A DNA stretch of 49,294 bases from Gammaproteobacteria bacterium. Its GTDB lineage: Bacteria; Pseudomonadota; Gammaproteobacteria; Pseudomonadales; Azotimanducaceae. How positions within the stretch are numbered: position 1 is the first letter of the stretch; each line of letters opens with the position of its first letter. Under the pieces are notes generated by a model. It saw nothing but the letters and a program-made list of their open reading frames with translations, did no database searches and was not told the origin of the DNA. Made by a program: the position numbers and the translations under genes. The stretch covers positions 1-49,294 of the forward strand of contig NZGG01000042.1 of assembly GCA_002690865.1 (NCBI GenBank), given 5' to 3'. This document shows, piece by piece, positions 9,143 through 17,962 of the stretch.

Positions 9143-10519
9143 CTAATCAACAAACTTTACGGCTATAAAGAGTGGCCTTCCATTTCGCACCAAACGTACC
9201 GATATTGCGACTCCAGAGGGCAAGGATTCCATTACCAAATCAAAGTTCTGTTTTGAATCAACCCGCTCACCATTTACATGCGTAATAACATCGCCCCTAC
9301 GAATGTTTCCATCTCTCGCTGGTCCAGGCATTACACGAGTAACCAAGACGCCTCGACTCAAACCTAATTGCTTTTCATCTTGGCGATCTAGGTCTTCAAC
9401 TTCTAGTCCCATTCGATTTCCTTCAGGCATATCTTGGGAGATTCCTGACAAATTTCGCAAGGATTCTTCTGGCAATGAATCTAAAACCAACTGTATAACT
9501 TTTCGGGATTTATCACGAATGATGACAAGCTCTATTTTTGTGTCCATTCGCATGCGCCCTACGATATGCGGCAAATCACTCGAAAGATCAATATCCATTC
9601 CATTTAACTCTATAATGATATCCCCAACTTTGAGTTCAGCTTCCTCCGCAGGACTACCAGGGAATATCCGCCTCACCAGAGCGCCTCGAGGTCTATCAAG
9701 CCCAAAAGATTCCGCGAGATCTTTGTTTAAACTTTGAATTCCTACGCCGAGCCAACCTCTAGATACCTTCCCATATTTCTCAAGCTGCTCGGCGACCTCC
9801 ATAGCAACATCTATCGGGATCGCAAAAGAAAGACCCATAAAACCACCAGAACGAGTAAAAATTTGGCTATTAATACCCACGACTTCGCCCTTCATGTTAA
9901 ATAAGGGACCACCAGAGTTACCAGGATTGATCGCCACATCTGTTTGAATAAAAGGAACATAGTTTCCAGACGTGTTTGCAGGCAGGCTTCTTCCTTTTGC
10001 ACTTACGATACCTGCTGTAACGGATAGTTCAAAACCAAACGGGGATCCTATTGCAAGTACCCACTCGCCGACTTCTAGGGGCTCCGACTTGCCAATTTTT
10101 ACAACAGGCAGATCTTCAGCATCAATTTTTAGTAATGCTAGATCAGAAAGTTGATCCTTGCCCACTACAGTAGCGGTTAATTCCCTTCGGTCACTGAGTG
10201 CGATATTTATTTCATCGGCACCGTCGATAACGTGATTGTTAGTTAAAATGTGGCCTTCAGAAGAAATTATAAAACCTGATCCCGCTGCTGGTCCTGGCGG
10301 TCGTTGTCTCTCATCAAAGAATCGTCGAAAAAACTCAGGCATCTCCTCACTCTCCACGGAATTTTCCTGAGCTGGTGATTCTCTGGTTGCAGTTATATTT
10401 ACCACTGCAGGTGAAGCTTGCTTCACTAATTCCGTAAACTCTGGCAAAGCAGCGCATAAAACAGGAGCCACAAACAAAATATTGCTAAATATAAGTAACT
10501 TTAATACCAGTTTAAACAT
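9143..10519 (-). CDS. mucD: periplasmic serine protease, DegP/MucD family
   Basis: Trypsin-like HtrA protease and chaperone that removes misfolded envelope proteins; in Pseudomonas MucD restrains sigma-E (AlgU) signalling. An N-terminal signal peptide (about residues 1-24, cleavage near CAA) is followed by a protease domain with the triad H96 (TNNHVIDG), D126 (LSDLALLKI) and S202 (NPGNSGGP). Two PDZ domains follow, about 255-345 and 370-455. At 458 residues it matches the DegQ/MucD type rather than a one-PDZ DegS. It is the last gene of the rpoE cluster, 26 bases after the small gene at 10546-10773. Confidence 0.94.
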   Translation of the reverse strand: MFKLVLKLLIFSNILFVAPVLCAALPEFTELVKQASPAVVNITATRESPAQENSVESEEMPEFFRRFFDERQRPPGPAAGSGFIISSEGHILTNNHVIDGADEINIALSDRRELTATVVGKDQLSDLALLKIDAEDLPVVKIGKSEPLEVGEWVLAIGSPFGFELSVTAGIVSAKGRSLPANTSGNYVPFIQTDVAINPGNSGGPLFNMKGEVVGINSQIFTRSGGFMGLSFAIPIDVAMEVAEQLEKYGKVSRGWLGVGIQSLNKDLAESFGLDRPRGALVRRIFPGSPAEEAELKVGDIIIELNGMDIDLSSDLPHIVGRMRMDTKIELVIIRDKSRKVIQLVLDSLPEESLRNLSGISQDMPEGNRMGLEVEDLDRQDEKQLGLSRGVLVTRVMPGPARDGNIRRGDVITHVNGERVDSKQNFDLVMESLPSGVAISVRLVRNGRPLFIAVKFVD

Positions 10520-10545
10520 GATCAGCTAACTACTCCTCATCCTCA

Positions 10546-10773
10546 TTAGGAACCCAAAATCTGAAATTCTTCTTCGCTAAGATACAAATAAGCTGCACTG
10601 CAGCCTCCAACAAAACCAAAAATAGGATAGATTAAAGTCTTTGATAATAATTTAAGGTATTTCTTAGAAATAATTGAATCGGGATAACCGCAACCACGGC
10701 AACCAAAGCAATAACTTACACTTTCTTTATTTGATAAGACTCCATTTTTTTTCGTGATAATAATTTGACTCAT
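10546..10773 (-). CDS. small Cys-motif membrane protein at the RseC/MucC position
   Basis: This 75-residue protein sits exactly where rseC (mucC) lies in relatives, between rseB and mucD. It has a cysteine motif CFGCRGCG (about 22-29) and one hydrophobic segment with a Gly-rich stretch (LIYPIFGFVGGCSAAYLYL, about 47-65), then a short acidic tail. RseC proteins are about 150 residues with a C-x2-C-type cysteine cluster ending in CG, then two membrane helices. The parallels in place, cysteine cluster and following membrane segment suggest a shortened RseC that has lost one helix and much of the soluble part. The identity is an inference; overall sequence similarity is too low for me to be sure. 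The ATG has only a weak ribosome-binding site. Confidence 0.6.
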   Translation of the reverse strand: MSQIIITKKNGVLSNKESVSYCFGCRGCGYPDSIISKKYLKLLSKTLIYPIFGFVGGCSAAYLYLSEEEFQILGS

Positions 10774-10798
10774 GCTTAAAGCTAACTAAGAATTTTCA

Positions 10799-11713
10799 TC
10801 AGTAAGCGATCCGCTCAACAGATTCTGCTATCTTGCGAGCTATATTAATCGGGACCTCACCAACAACGGTAATTTGTCCCTGCGTTCCATTTAAACGCCG
10901 GGTTATCACTGCAGTAGCACCCAAATACGTAGTCATTTCAGGAAGAGTAGACCTTTTACGTTCAAAAAAAATAGACAGACCCGCCAACCCATCACTAAAG
11001 TGAAGTTGATTAGCTTGTTGAACTCGCACCGGTTTAAAACCGGTAGGCAACCATGAAACTCGCCAAGCAGGATTTCCTACTTGCTGATTTAAATGCGGAT
11101 CTGCAGTCAACCTATGGAATACAGTCTTTTTTTTGACAAGACTTGAATTTTCCAAGTCAAGCGCCTGGCCTATTTCTATACTTGAAAATTGGAATACCTC
11201 TAGAATCTGGTTTCTTTTAAAAAGTTGCGATTGAAGCAGTAGACCTGTCTCTTCATCAAGCCACAATCGATAACCGAAACGATCACCGAAGCGAGGTATG
11301 ATTTTTATCTTGATCGCAGTGCGTCCAGCTATTCTATCCTTACCATGCATACTAAATAGGTATTGTTTATGATTTGTTGCAAGATTCTCATTAAACGCAG
11401 CACTAAATGGACCTAACGATATATTATGATTAAAAGAGCCACCTTTTGGGTTTAGATGATGACAAACAATATCGTTATCACGTCTTATGACGATTCTTGG
11501 CTCACCATTCAAATTAGTCAGCCTCTCAAGTTCTTGCCCGTTATGGAATTGATGCTCAACACGGACTGTTTCAAGTAGGGATCCACGCATATAAGTGAAA
11601 GTACCAACATAATTCTGTTCACGTAACGCCGCGCCCATATTATCCAGCCATTCCACAGCATCCGCGGCACATAAGCTTACACTAAAACAAAAAAAAGCTA
11701 CCAAGCACCTCAT
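10799..11713 (-). CDS. rseB: sigma-E regulatory protein RseB/MucB
   Basis: Periplasmic protein that binds RseA and shields it from cleavage by the site-1 protease until LPS or lipoprotein signals displace it. From the ATG at 11713 the protein opens with a signal peptide (MRCLVAFFCFSVSLCAA) and then the family region EWLDNMGAALREQNYVGTF. A C-terminal domain with NPAWRVSWLPTGFKP and FSDGLAGLSIFFE follows. About 304 residues, as usual. The frame also has a TTG two codons earlier; the ATG gives a clean signal peptide. It follows rseA by a few bases. Confidence 0.93.
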   Translation of the reverse strand: MRCLVAFFCFSVSLCAADAVEWLDNMGAALREQNYVGTFTYMRGSLLETVRVEHQFHNGQELERLTNLNGEPRIVIRRDNDIVCHHLNPKGGSFNHNISLGPFSAAFNENLATNHKQYLFSMHGKDRIAGRTAIKIKIIPRFGDRFGYRLWLDEETGLLLQSQLFKRNQILEVFQFSSIEIGQALDLENSSLVKKKTVFHRLTADPHLNQQVGNPAWRVSWLPTGFKPVRVQQANQLHFSDGLAGLSIFFERKRSTLPEMTTYLGATAVITRRLNGTQGQITVVGEVPINIARKIAESVERIAY

Positions 11714-11722
11714 AATCAAGGT

Positions 11723-12283
11723 CTACTTTTCATTCGTCACAAACTGGCTTGTTCGCTTCGTTCTCATAATCCGATCGTGCTCATTAAGATACTCTCGCAA
11801 ATGTCTCTGTCTCTCTATATCCAAGTCACGAAGTTCAGTTTCCACCTCCCTATCTCCCGAGGTTTGATTTACAGAGTCGCTACCAACTACTTCCATAGAC
11901 TCTGTCTTTGACAGATTAAAGATTACAAAGGTAACTATAACTACAAGTGATGCCGCAATTGCCAAGCCTACCGCTGGACTTCTCAAAGAGGCACCGGATG
12001 ATAAATCTTGCGCCACTGACTCTTTCTCAATTGCCGCTCTAATTCGGTGAAATAGCATCTCATGATCAGCTACTGACATGCCCTTCAACTGCGGTTGCTT
12101 CGAAAGCACTGTACGGATGGACATAAAATTAAGAAGGCTACGAATCAGACTAGACTGTTCTCCGATATCTGGATCATCTCTGTCCTTGACCTCCTGCTTC
12201 ATCGCTCTCAAAAATCGATGGGTTTCTACCTCGTTTGCTTCTTCATCGATAAAAGCCGATATCGTTTCTTTGATTTTTACCAC
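11723..12283 (-). CDS. rseA: anti-sigma-E factor RseA/MucA
   Basis: Single-pass inner-membrane anti-sigma factor. The N-terminal cytoplasmic domain (ETISAFIDEEANEVETHRFL) holds RpoE inactive; regulated proteolysis releases it. One membrane helix, about residues 105-123 (VGLAIAASLVVIVTFVIF), separates it from the periplasmic tail. The longest frame begins with TTG at 12289, but a GTG two codons on (12283) has GAGG seven bases upstream, so I chose the GTG. It follows rpoE by about 30 bases, the conserved sigma/anti-sigma pair. Confidence 0.9.
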   Translation of the reverse strand: MVKIKETISAFIDEEANEVETHRFLRAMKQEVKDRDDPDIGEQSSLIRSLLNFMSIRTVLSKQPQLKGMSVADHEMLFHRIRAAIEKESVAQDLSSGASLRSPAVGLAIAASLVVIVTFVIFNLSKTESMEVVGSDSVNQTSGDREVETELRDLDIERQRHLREYLNEHDRIMRTKRTSQFVTNEK

Positions 12284-12314
12284 TTCCAAACCTCAAATCT
12301 AAATAATTAGCAGT

Positions 12315-12899
12315 TTATTCGTTGTCCATTAGTGCAATTCGCTTCTCAATCGCCTCTCTAGCTCGGAAGATTCTTGACCTTACTGTACCAACAGGACAAT
12401 CCATGATTACAGCGATTTCTTCGTAACTAAGCCCATCAAACTCCCTAAGTGTAACAGCAACCTTTAATTCTTCCGGCAAATTCTCTATTGCCCGAAAAAT
12501 AACTTCTTCCGTCTGGCTTGTTGCCAGAATATCTTGAGGCGACTCATTATCTCTTAAGACAGCAGAATTATCCTGAAATTCCCCATCATCTATATCAATA
12601 TCGGTATTAGGCGGTCGACGAGACCTAGAAACTAGATGATTTTTCGCCGTATTGATAGCGATCCGATACAACCAAGTATAAAAGGCACTATCACCGCGAA
12701 AATTTGGGAGAGCCCTGTAAGCCCTAATAAATGCATCCTGAGTGACGTCCTGAATATCGTTTTGATCTCGTAAGTACCTTCCAACCAAACTAATTATCTT
12801 GTGTTGATACTTTAGAATTAGAAGATCAAAAGCACTCTTGTCTCCGCGCCTGACACGGTCAACCAATTGCTTATCCACTGATTCCTTTTGACCCGACAT
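12315..12899 (-). CDS. rpoE: RNA polymerase sigma-E factor (AlgU type)
   Basis: ECF sigma factor that directs the envelope-stress regulon. The 194-residue protein shows region 2 (QDVTQDAFIRAYRAL, then FYTWLYRIAINTAKNHL) and region 4 (LPEELKVAVTLREFDGLSYE, ending GTVRSRIFRAREAI), with no extra domains. It heads the co-directional block through rseA, rseB, the small RseC-position gene and mucD. It is divergent from nadB across 94 bases, as in E. coli. I looked for a sigma-E consensus promoter in that gap and found no convincing match. Confidence 0.96.
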   Translation of the reverse strand: MSGQKESVDKQLVDRVRRGDKSAFDLLILKYQHKIISLVGRYLRDQNDIQDVTQDAFIRAYRALPNFRGDSAFYTWLYRIAINTAKNHLVSRSRRPPNTDIDIDDGEFQDNSAVLRDNESPQDILATSQTEEVIFRAIENLPEELKVAVTLREFDGLSYEEIAVIMDCPVGTVRSRIFRAREAIEKRIALMDNE

Positions 12900-12993
12900 C
12901 GGTTTTTACACCCACTGATTAATACTTTGTAAAACGGTAGTTTAAATGAAGATCTAACAACCGAGCGCAGACAATGATAACCTAAACTTCATT

Positions 12994-14601
12994 ATGACCA
13001 CACCAACACACCTTTTTGACGTTTTAGTAATTGGTAGCGGAGCAGCAGGCATGACGCTTGCTCTGCAACTCACTAGGGACTATCGCATTGCGATACTAAG
13101 TAAAGATGAACCAAATGAGGGTTCTACTTATTATGCTCAGGGTGGCGTTGCCGCAGTTCTTGATGAATATGATTCTATGGAGTCACATATTCAGGATACT
13201 CTCATCGCTGGAGCAGGCCTATGCCACCAAGAAATAGTTAAATTCACAGTCAAACAGAGTCCTCAAATAATTAACTGGCTAGTTGAAAAGGGTGTAAACT
13301 TTGACAAGGAACCAGGTGCTACTGGAAACAACCAATTTCATTTAACAAAAGAAGGCGGGCACAGCCATCGCAGGGTAATACACGCCGCAGATGCTACAGG
13401 GAAAGAAATAGCTCTGACTCTTTACGATGCGTTAAATGAAAACTCTAATATATCGTTCTTTAAACAGTTCGTAGCGGTAGATCTCGTTAATGCTCATAAT
13501 ATTGGACATAAGGGAAATGAATGCCTGGGCGCTTACGTCCTTAATCTTGAAACAGGCAAAGTAGAATTATTTCGCGCAAACTACGTGATTATAGCAACTG
13601 GTGGTGCGAGTAAAGTCTATCTTTACACCAGTAATCCTGACACAGCTTCTGGCGATGGGATAGCGATGGCTTGGCGAGCTGGTTGTCGAGTCGCGAACCT
13701 TGAGTTCAATCAGTTTCATCCAACATGCCTATATCACCCGGAAGCGAAATCTTTCCTTATTTCAGAGGCTCTGCGAGGAGAGGGGGCAAAGTTAGTATTA
13801 CCCGACAGAAAAGAATTCATGCATCGCTTTGATGCGCGCGCCGAACTGGCTCCTCGAGATATAGTCGCTCGAGCTATCGACCACGAGATGAAGCGTTTAG
13901 GATGTGATTGTGTTTACTTGGACATAAGCCATAAACCATCTAAGTTCATCAAAGATCACTTCCCAAATATATACGCGCGGTGTTTCGAGCTCGGCATTGA
14001 CATCACAACTACTCCCATCCCGATTGTGCCGGCAGCCCATTACACTTGCGGCGGAATCCTCACAGATATTAATGGAAAAACGGATGTACCGAATCTATAC
14101 GCTATAGGTGAATCTAGCTTCACAGGTCTACATGGAGCAAATCGTATGGCAAGTAATTCATTACTTGAATGCATGGTATTCGCGAGCGCCGCAGCTAAAC
14201 ATATTATGATGCAACCGAAAGTAAAATCACATATGCCAAAAGTGCCCATGTGGGATGACTCGCAAGTGACTAATTCTATTGAAGATATAACTATTTCACA
14301 TAACTGGGATGAGCTTCGACGTTTCATGTGGGATTACGTCGGTATAGTCCGTACCGATAAGCGTCTTCAAAGAGCCAGGCGCAGAGTACAACTACTTCAA
14401 CAGGAGGTTAGTGAGTATTACAGTAATTATCGGATCAGCAGCGATTTGCTCGAACTGCGCAACCTTATTACAGTTGCAGATCTTATCATTCAAAGCGCGA
14501 TAAGGCGTAAGGAAAGCCGAGGGCTGCATTTCACTCTTGATCATCCCAACCTCCTTGAGGGAGCAAAGGATACGGTGCTAATACCACCAAATTTTGGTTA
14601 G
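12994..14601 (+). CDS. nadB: L-aspartate oxidase
   Basis: FAD enzyme that oxidises L-aspartate to iminoaspartate, the first step of NAD synthesis. The FAD dinucleotide motif is GSGAAGM (14-20), and family motifs STYYAQGGVAAV, FHLTKEGGHSHRRVIHAAD, EFNQFHPT and GLHGANRMASNSLLE are present. At 535 residues it has the usual length. It is transcribed away from rpoE. The partner genes nadA and nadC are not in the window. The ribosome-binding site before the ATG is poor. Confidence 0.97.
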   Translation: MTTPTHLFDVLVIGSGAAGMTLALQLTRDYRIAILSKDEPNEGSTYYAQGGVAAVLDEYDSMESHIQDTLIAGAGLCHQEIVKFTVKQSPQIINWLVEKGVNFDKEPGATGNNQFHLTKEGGHSHRRVIHAADATGKEIALTLYDALNENSNISFFKQFVAVDLVNAHNIGHKGNECLGAYVLNLETGKVELFRANYVIIATGGASKVYLYTSNPDTASGDGIAMAWRAGCRVANLEFNQFHPTCLYHPEAKSFLISEALRGEGAKLVLPDRKEFMHRFDARAELAPRDIVARAIDHEMKRLGCDCVYLDISHKPSKFIKDHFPNIYARCFELGIDITTTPIPIVPAAHYTCGGILTDINGKTDVPNLYAIGESSFTGLHGANRMASNSLLECMVFASAAAKHIMMQPKVKSHMPKVPMWDDSQVTNSIEDITISHNWDELRRFMWDYVGIVRTDKRLQRARRRVQLLQQEVSEYYSNYRISSDLLELRNLITVADLIIQSAIRRKESRGLHFTLDHPNLLEGAKDTVLIPPNFG

Positions 14602-14734
14602 CCTCTCACACACTGTAATTGCAAGAACAACAACGTCTGTAACAACTACTTCGAATACATTTGCAGTGCTGAAGCCGACAATTTCTATGTTGAATTAAAA
14701 CTCTTTAAAGCGACGACACTATTGTATCGGCAGG

Positions 14735-14980
14735 TTACGCATGGTCTAAAATAATATCAACGAGCTTCTGTAAGGAATCGTTCTCTGCTACCTTCTTCCT
14801 AGCAAACCAATCTAATAAATCTGTATCTTCTTGCTCTAACAGCAATGCGTAGGTCTTTCGCTGCTCCGGAGTAAGGGCCTCGTACATCTCTTGAATAAAG
14901 GGTCCCAACAAAAGATCTAACTCCAGAACCCCCCTTCGAGAGCGCCAACACAAACGATTTCTTTCTTCGTTAGATATCAT
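14735..14980 (-). CDS. sdhE: FAD assembly factor SdhE
   Basis: Small protein of the SdhE/YgfY family that promotes covalent FAD attachment to succinate dehydrogenase flavoprotein. From the ATG at 14980 it has 81 residues, close to the E. coli length of 88. The RGxxE motif that contacts the flavoprotein is R16-G17-V-L-E20. The frame stays open to 15055, but that extension would overlap ygfZ and lacks family similarity. GGAAG lies nine bases before the chosen ATG. The start codon is only 14 bases from the divergent ygfZ start. No ygfX partner follows. Confidence 0.9.
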   Translation of the reverse strand: MISNEERNRLCWRSRRGVLELDLLLGPFIQEMYEALTPEQRKTYALLLEQEDTDLLDWFARKKVAENDSLQKLVDIILDHA

Positions 14981-14994
14981 TGTAGAATACTTCC

Positions 14995-15789
14995 ATGAAT
15001 AGAATAGTAAATCTATCGCAATTTGGATTCCTCGCCGTGAATGGCCCGGATGCAAAGAAATTTTTGCAAGGATATACGACGTGCGACGTCCATAAGATCT
15101 CAGAGAACAATAACCTTGGGGCTATCTGTAACCTGAAAGGTCGTATGGTAACAAACTTTAGAATTGCTTTGCTAGAAGAAGGGCTACTTCTTCGGATGCA
15201 TAAAAATCGAGTTAAAGAAACCATTAACTTTCTATCAACCTACATCATTTTTTCAAAGGTAGAACTCAAAGATGTCAGCTATCTCTGGCATTGTTTTGGC
15301 ATCATAGAGGAATCCGCTCATATTATAAATAAGGGTGATATTAGACTTCACGTTAGTGATACTCGTTGTGAAATATGGACCAAAAATAAGGTCCGCGATT
15401 CAACTTCAATGATCGATTGGGCAACTCAGGATTGTGCTGAAGGACTAGCTTGGATTGAAACAGAAACAGCCGAACGTTTCTTACCACAAATGTTCTACCT
15501 AGATAAGCTAGGAGGCCTTGATTTCAAAAAGGGTTGCTATCTCGGTCAGGAAATAATCGCTCGTGCAGAGTACTTGGGTAACCTCAAGCGAAGACTACAC
15601 TTATTTTATAGCGAGTCCTCACTTAATGTTGGTGACGAAATTACGATCGGCAATTCAAAGGGGAATATAGTTGCAACAGGGGCCAATATAGGCCTCGTAA
15701 TAATTGCCAATATTCATGAGGAAAAATTACTTGCCAGGGCCCCAAATGGGGATCCTATTGAATTAACTCCTCTCAATATAAGCGCTTAA
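14995..15789 (+). CDS. ygfZ: folate-binding protein YgfZ
   Basis: Tetrahydrofolate-dependent protein, related to the glycine-cleavage T protein, needed for activity of some iron-sulfur enzymes. The diagnostic K-G-C-Y-x-G-Q-E motif is at 179-186 (KGCYLGQE), and the N-terminal GPDAKKFLQGYTTCDV pattern matches the family. 264 residues, somewhat shorter than E. coli YgfZ (326). The ATG has no clear ribosome-binding site. Its stop overlaps the ung stop on the opposite strand by two bases. Confidence 0.92.
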   Translation: MNRIVNLSQFGFLAVNGPDAKKFLQGYTTCDVHKISENNNLGAICNLKGRMVTNFRIALLEEGLLLRMHKNRVKETINFLSTYIIFSKVELKDVSYLWHCFGIIEESAHIINKGDIRLHVSDTRCEIWTKNKVRDSTSMIDWATQDCAEGLAWIETETAERFLPQMFYLDKLGGLDFKKGCYLGQEIIARAEYLGNLKRRLHLFYSESSLNVGDEITIGNSKGNIVATGANIGLVIIANIHEEKLLARAPNGDPIELTPLNISA

Positions 15790-16466
15790 ACGATAGCCCA
15801 GTCTATTGGAGACTTCTCACAACTACTAAGGTAGTCATTACATCTAGAGAAATGTTTACAACCAATAAACCCTTTGTAGGCAGACAAGGGCGATGGATGA
15901 GAGGTTTTGAGCACGCAATGCTTTGTTTCGTCTATGAAGCGACCCTTCTTCTGGGCATATGCACCCCACAACAAAAATACACAGTGCTCTTTTTTTGATG
16001 ACAGACTTTCTACAACTCTATCCGTAAAAATCTCCCAACCTTTCCCCTGGTGTGATCCAGCTCGATATCTTTCCACCGTCAAAACACTATTCATTAGCAG
16101 CACTCCCTGATTTGCCCAATGATCTAGACAACCGTGAACCAACTGATTGGGCAAACTGAGATCGTTACTGACTTCCTTGAAAATATTTAAGAGAGTTGGT
16201 GGCGGAGATACTTTTTTATTTACAGAAAAAGACAGACCGTGAGCTTGACCAGGATTATGGTATGGATCCTGACCCAAAATAACAACTTTTACCTTGCTAA
16301 ATGGTGTTGCATCCATAGCAGCAAAGTATTCTGAACTACGCGGATATATAACCTTTCCACTAGCCTTCTGGCCTTGAAGAAAGGATCTCAGTGACTCCAT
16401 ATATGGTTTAGAAAACTCTTCACTAAGATGCTCCAGCCAACTAGGATCGAGCAGAATATTACCCAT
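15786..16466 (-). CDS. ung: uracil-DNA glycosylase
   Basis: Removes uracil from DNA as the first step of base-excision repair. Family 1 motifs are clear: the water-activating motif GQDPYHN with catalytic D67, [10 protein letters not shown] for uracil recognition, and the C-terminal [11 protein letters not shown] with H190. 226 residues, normal for the family. The ATG overlaps the lysS stop by 8 bases, so ung probably sits at the end of the prfB-lysS transcript. Confidence 0.97.
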   Translation of the reverse strand: MGNILLDPSWLEHLSEEFSKPYMESLRSFLQGQKASGKVIYPRSSEYFAAMDATPFSKVKVVILGQDPYHNPGQAHGLSFSVNKKVSPPPTLLNIFKEVSNDLSLPNQLVHGCLDHWANQGVLLMNSVLTVERYRAGSHQGKGWEIFTDRVVESLSSKKEHCVFLLWGAYAQKKGRFIDETKHCVLKTSHPSPLSAYKGFIGCKHFSRCNDYLSSCEKSPIDWAIV

Positions 16467-17961
16467 TCAGACTCTTTGGCCTCATATGTGGAAACAATAA
16501 TACGTCCCGGATTGAAGAAGAATCAGTTAACAGCATTACTAATCGATCAATACCAATACCTTCTCCAGCCGTTGGCGGAAGCCCATACTCCAGTGCCGTT
16601 ATATAATCCTCATCGTAATACATTGCTTCATCATCGCCTGCTTGCCTTGCAGCGACCTGTTGGCGGAAACGCTCCGATTGATCTTCAGCATCATTCAATT
16701 CCGAAAATCCATTAGCGATCTCCTTGCCCATAATAAACAATTCGAATCTGTCAGTTACTTCAGAATTATCATCGTTACGTCTTGCTAAAGGTGATACTTC
16801 TGCCGGATGCTGAGTTACGAACAAGGGTTGCTCTATTTTATCTTCAACGGTATTCTCAAACAGTTCCATCAGAAGATTACCCTCCTTCCAGTGACTCATT
16901 ACTTCTATTCCTAGTTTCCGAGCAAGTACTGTTAGGTTTTCGATACCTATCAAGTCTTCCATGTCAATTTCCGGATTGAAATATAAAATAGACTCTCTCA
17001 AAGTTAAGCGCTGAATAGGTAATCCAAAATCTATTGTCTTACCCTCAAAAGAAAAACTTGTAGTCCCAAATACGTAGTGGGCAATCTCTCGCAGTAATGA
17101 TTCAGTCAAATCCATTAAATCTCTGTAATCATGATAGGCCCAGTAAAACTCGAGCATGGTAAATTCTGGGCTATGTTTGGTAGATATCCCTTCATTACGG
17201 AAATTCCGGTTTATTTCAAAAACCTGCTCAAACCCTCCTACCACCAGCCGTTTTAGATTCAGCTCAGGGGCCACACGAAGATACATATCTGTGTCCAAGG
17301 CATTATAATGGGTAACAAATGGAGAAGCAGCTGCACCACCCGGGATTATTTGCATCATTGGCGTTTCCACTTCCATAAAATCTCTTTTGGTAAAGAAATG
17401 GCGGATACCTTCGATAATCTTGGCGCGTCGAACAAACGTGTTACGGGTTTCTTCATTAACGATAAGATCTAGGTAACGCTGACGATATCGAGTCTCAGTA
17501 TCAGCTAAACCCTTATGCTTTTCTGGCAGCGGTCTCAAAGACTTAGTTAATAGTTCAATATTTTTCACTTCTACTGAGAGCTCACCTTTATTAGTTCGCA
17601 TCAAACAACCTGTAGCACCGACAATATCCCCTAGGTCCCAGCGCTTAAAATCTTCGTAAACTTCTTTGGAGAGTTCATTCTGCCGAATATATAACTGTAT
17701 CTTTCCAGAGGAGTCTTGAAGAGTTACGAAGCTAGCTTTTCCCATCAATCGACGCAATACAATTCGCCCCCCAATGGAAACAGTAAACTGCAATTTGCTT
17801 AAAGACTCTTTGGTAGAATCTCGAAACTTTTCATGCAGAATAGCGGAGAGATATGTACGCCGGAAATCGTTTGGAAATGGTCTCCCTTGATCGCGTAATT
17901 CTTTCAAGTATTTACGCCTTAAACTGATGATTTCGTTTTCCTCGTCATCAAATCTTGTCAC
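16459..17961 (-). CDS. lysS: lysyl-tRNA synthetase (class II)
   Basis: Charges tRNA-Lys. An N-terminal OB-fold anticodon-binding domain (about 60-145) precedes the class II catalytic domain. Motif 2 is [20 protein letters not shown] and motif 3 ends in [13 protein letters not shown]. 500 residues, as expected. The start is GTG with AGGGG eight bases upstream, and lies one base after the prfB stop codon, the conserved prfB-lysS pair. Confidence 0.97.
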   Translation of the reverse strand: MTRFDDEENEIISLRRKYLKELRDQGRPFPNDFRRTYLSAILHEKFRDSTKESLSKLQFTVSIGGRIVLRRLMGKASFVTLQDSSGKIQLYIRQNELSKEVYEDFKRWDLGDIVGATGCLMRTNKGELSVEVKNIELLTKSLRPLPEKHKGLADTETRYRQRYLDLIVNEETRNTFVRRAKIIEGIRHFFTKRDFMEVETPMMQIIPGGAAASPFVTHYNALDTDMYLRVAPELNLKRLVVGGFEQVFEINRNFRNEGISTKHSPEFTMLEFYWAYHDYRDLMDLTESLLREIAHYVFGTTSFSFEGKTIDFGLPIQRLTLRESILYFNPEIDMEDLIGIENLTVLARKLGIEVMSHWKEGNLLMELFENTVEDKIEQPLFVTQHPAEVSPLARRNDDNSEVTDRFELFIMGKEIANGFSELNDAEDQSERFRQQVAARQAGDDEAMYYDEDYITALEYGLPPTAGEGIGIDRLVMLLTDSSSIRDVLLFPHMRPKSLNG

Positions 17962-17962
17962 T

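Noticed and set aside
12900-12993. Sigma-E autoregulatory promoter before rpoE
   Set aside because: The nearest GAAGTT-like and TCTG-like elements are 12 bases apart, not 16-17, so I do not claim one.
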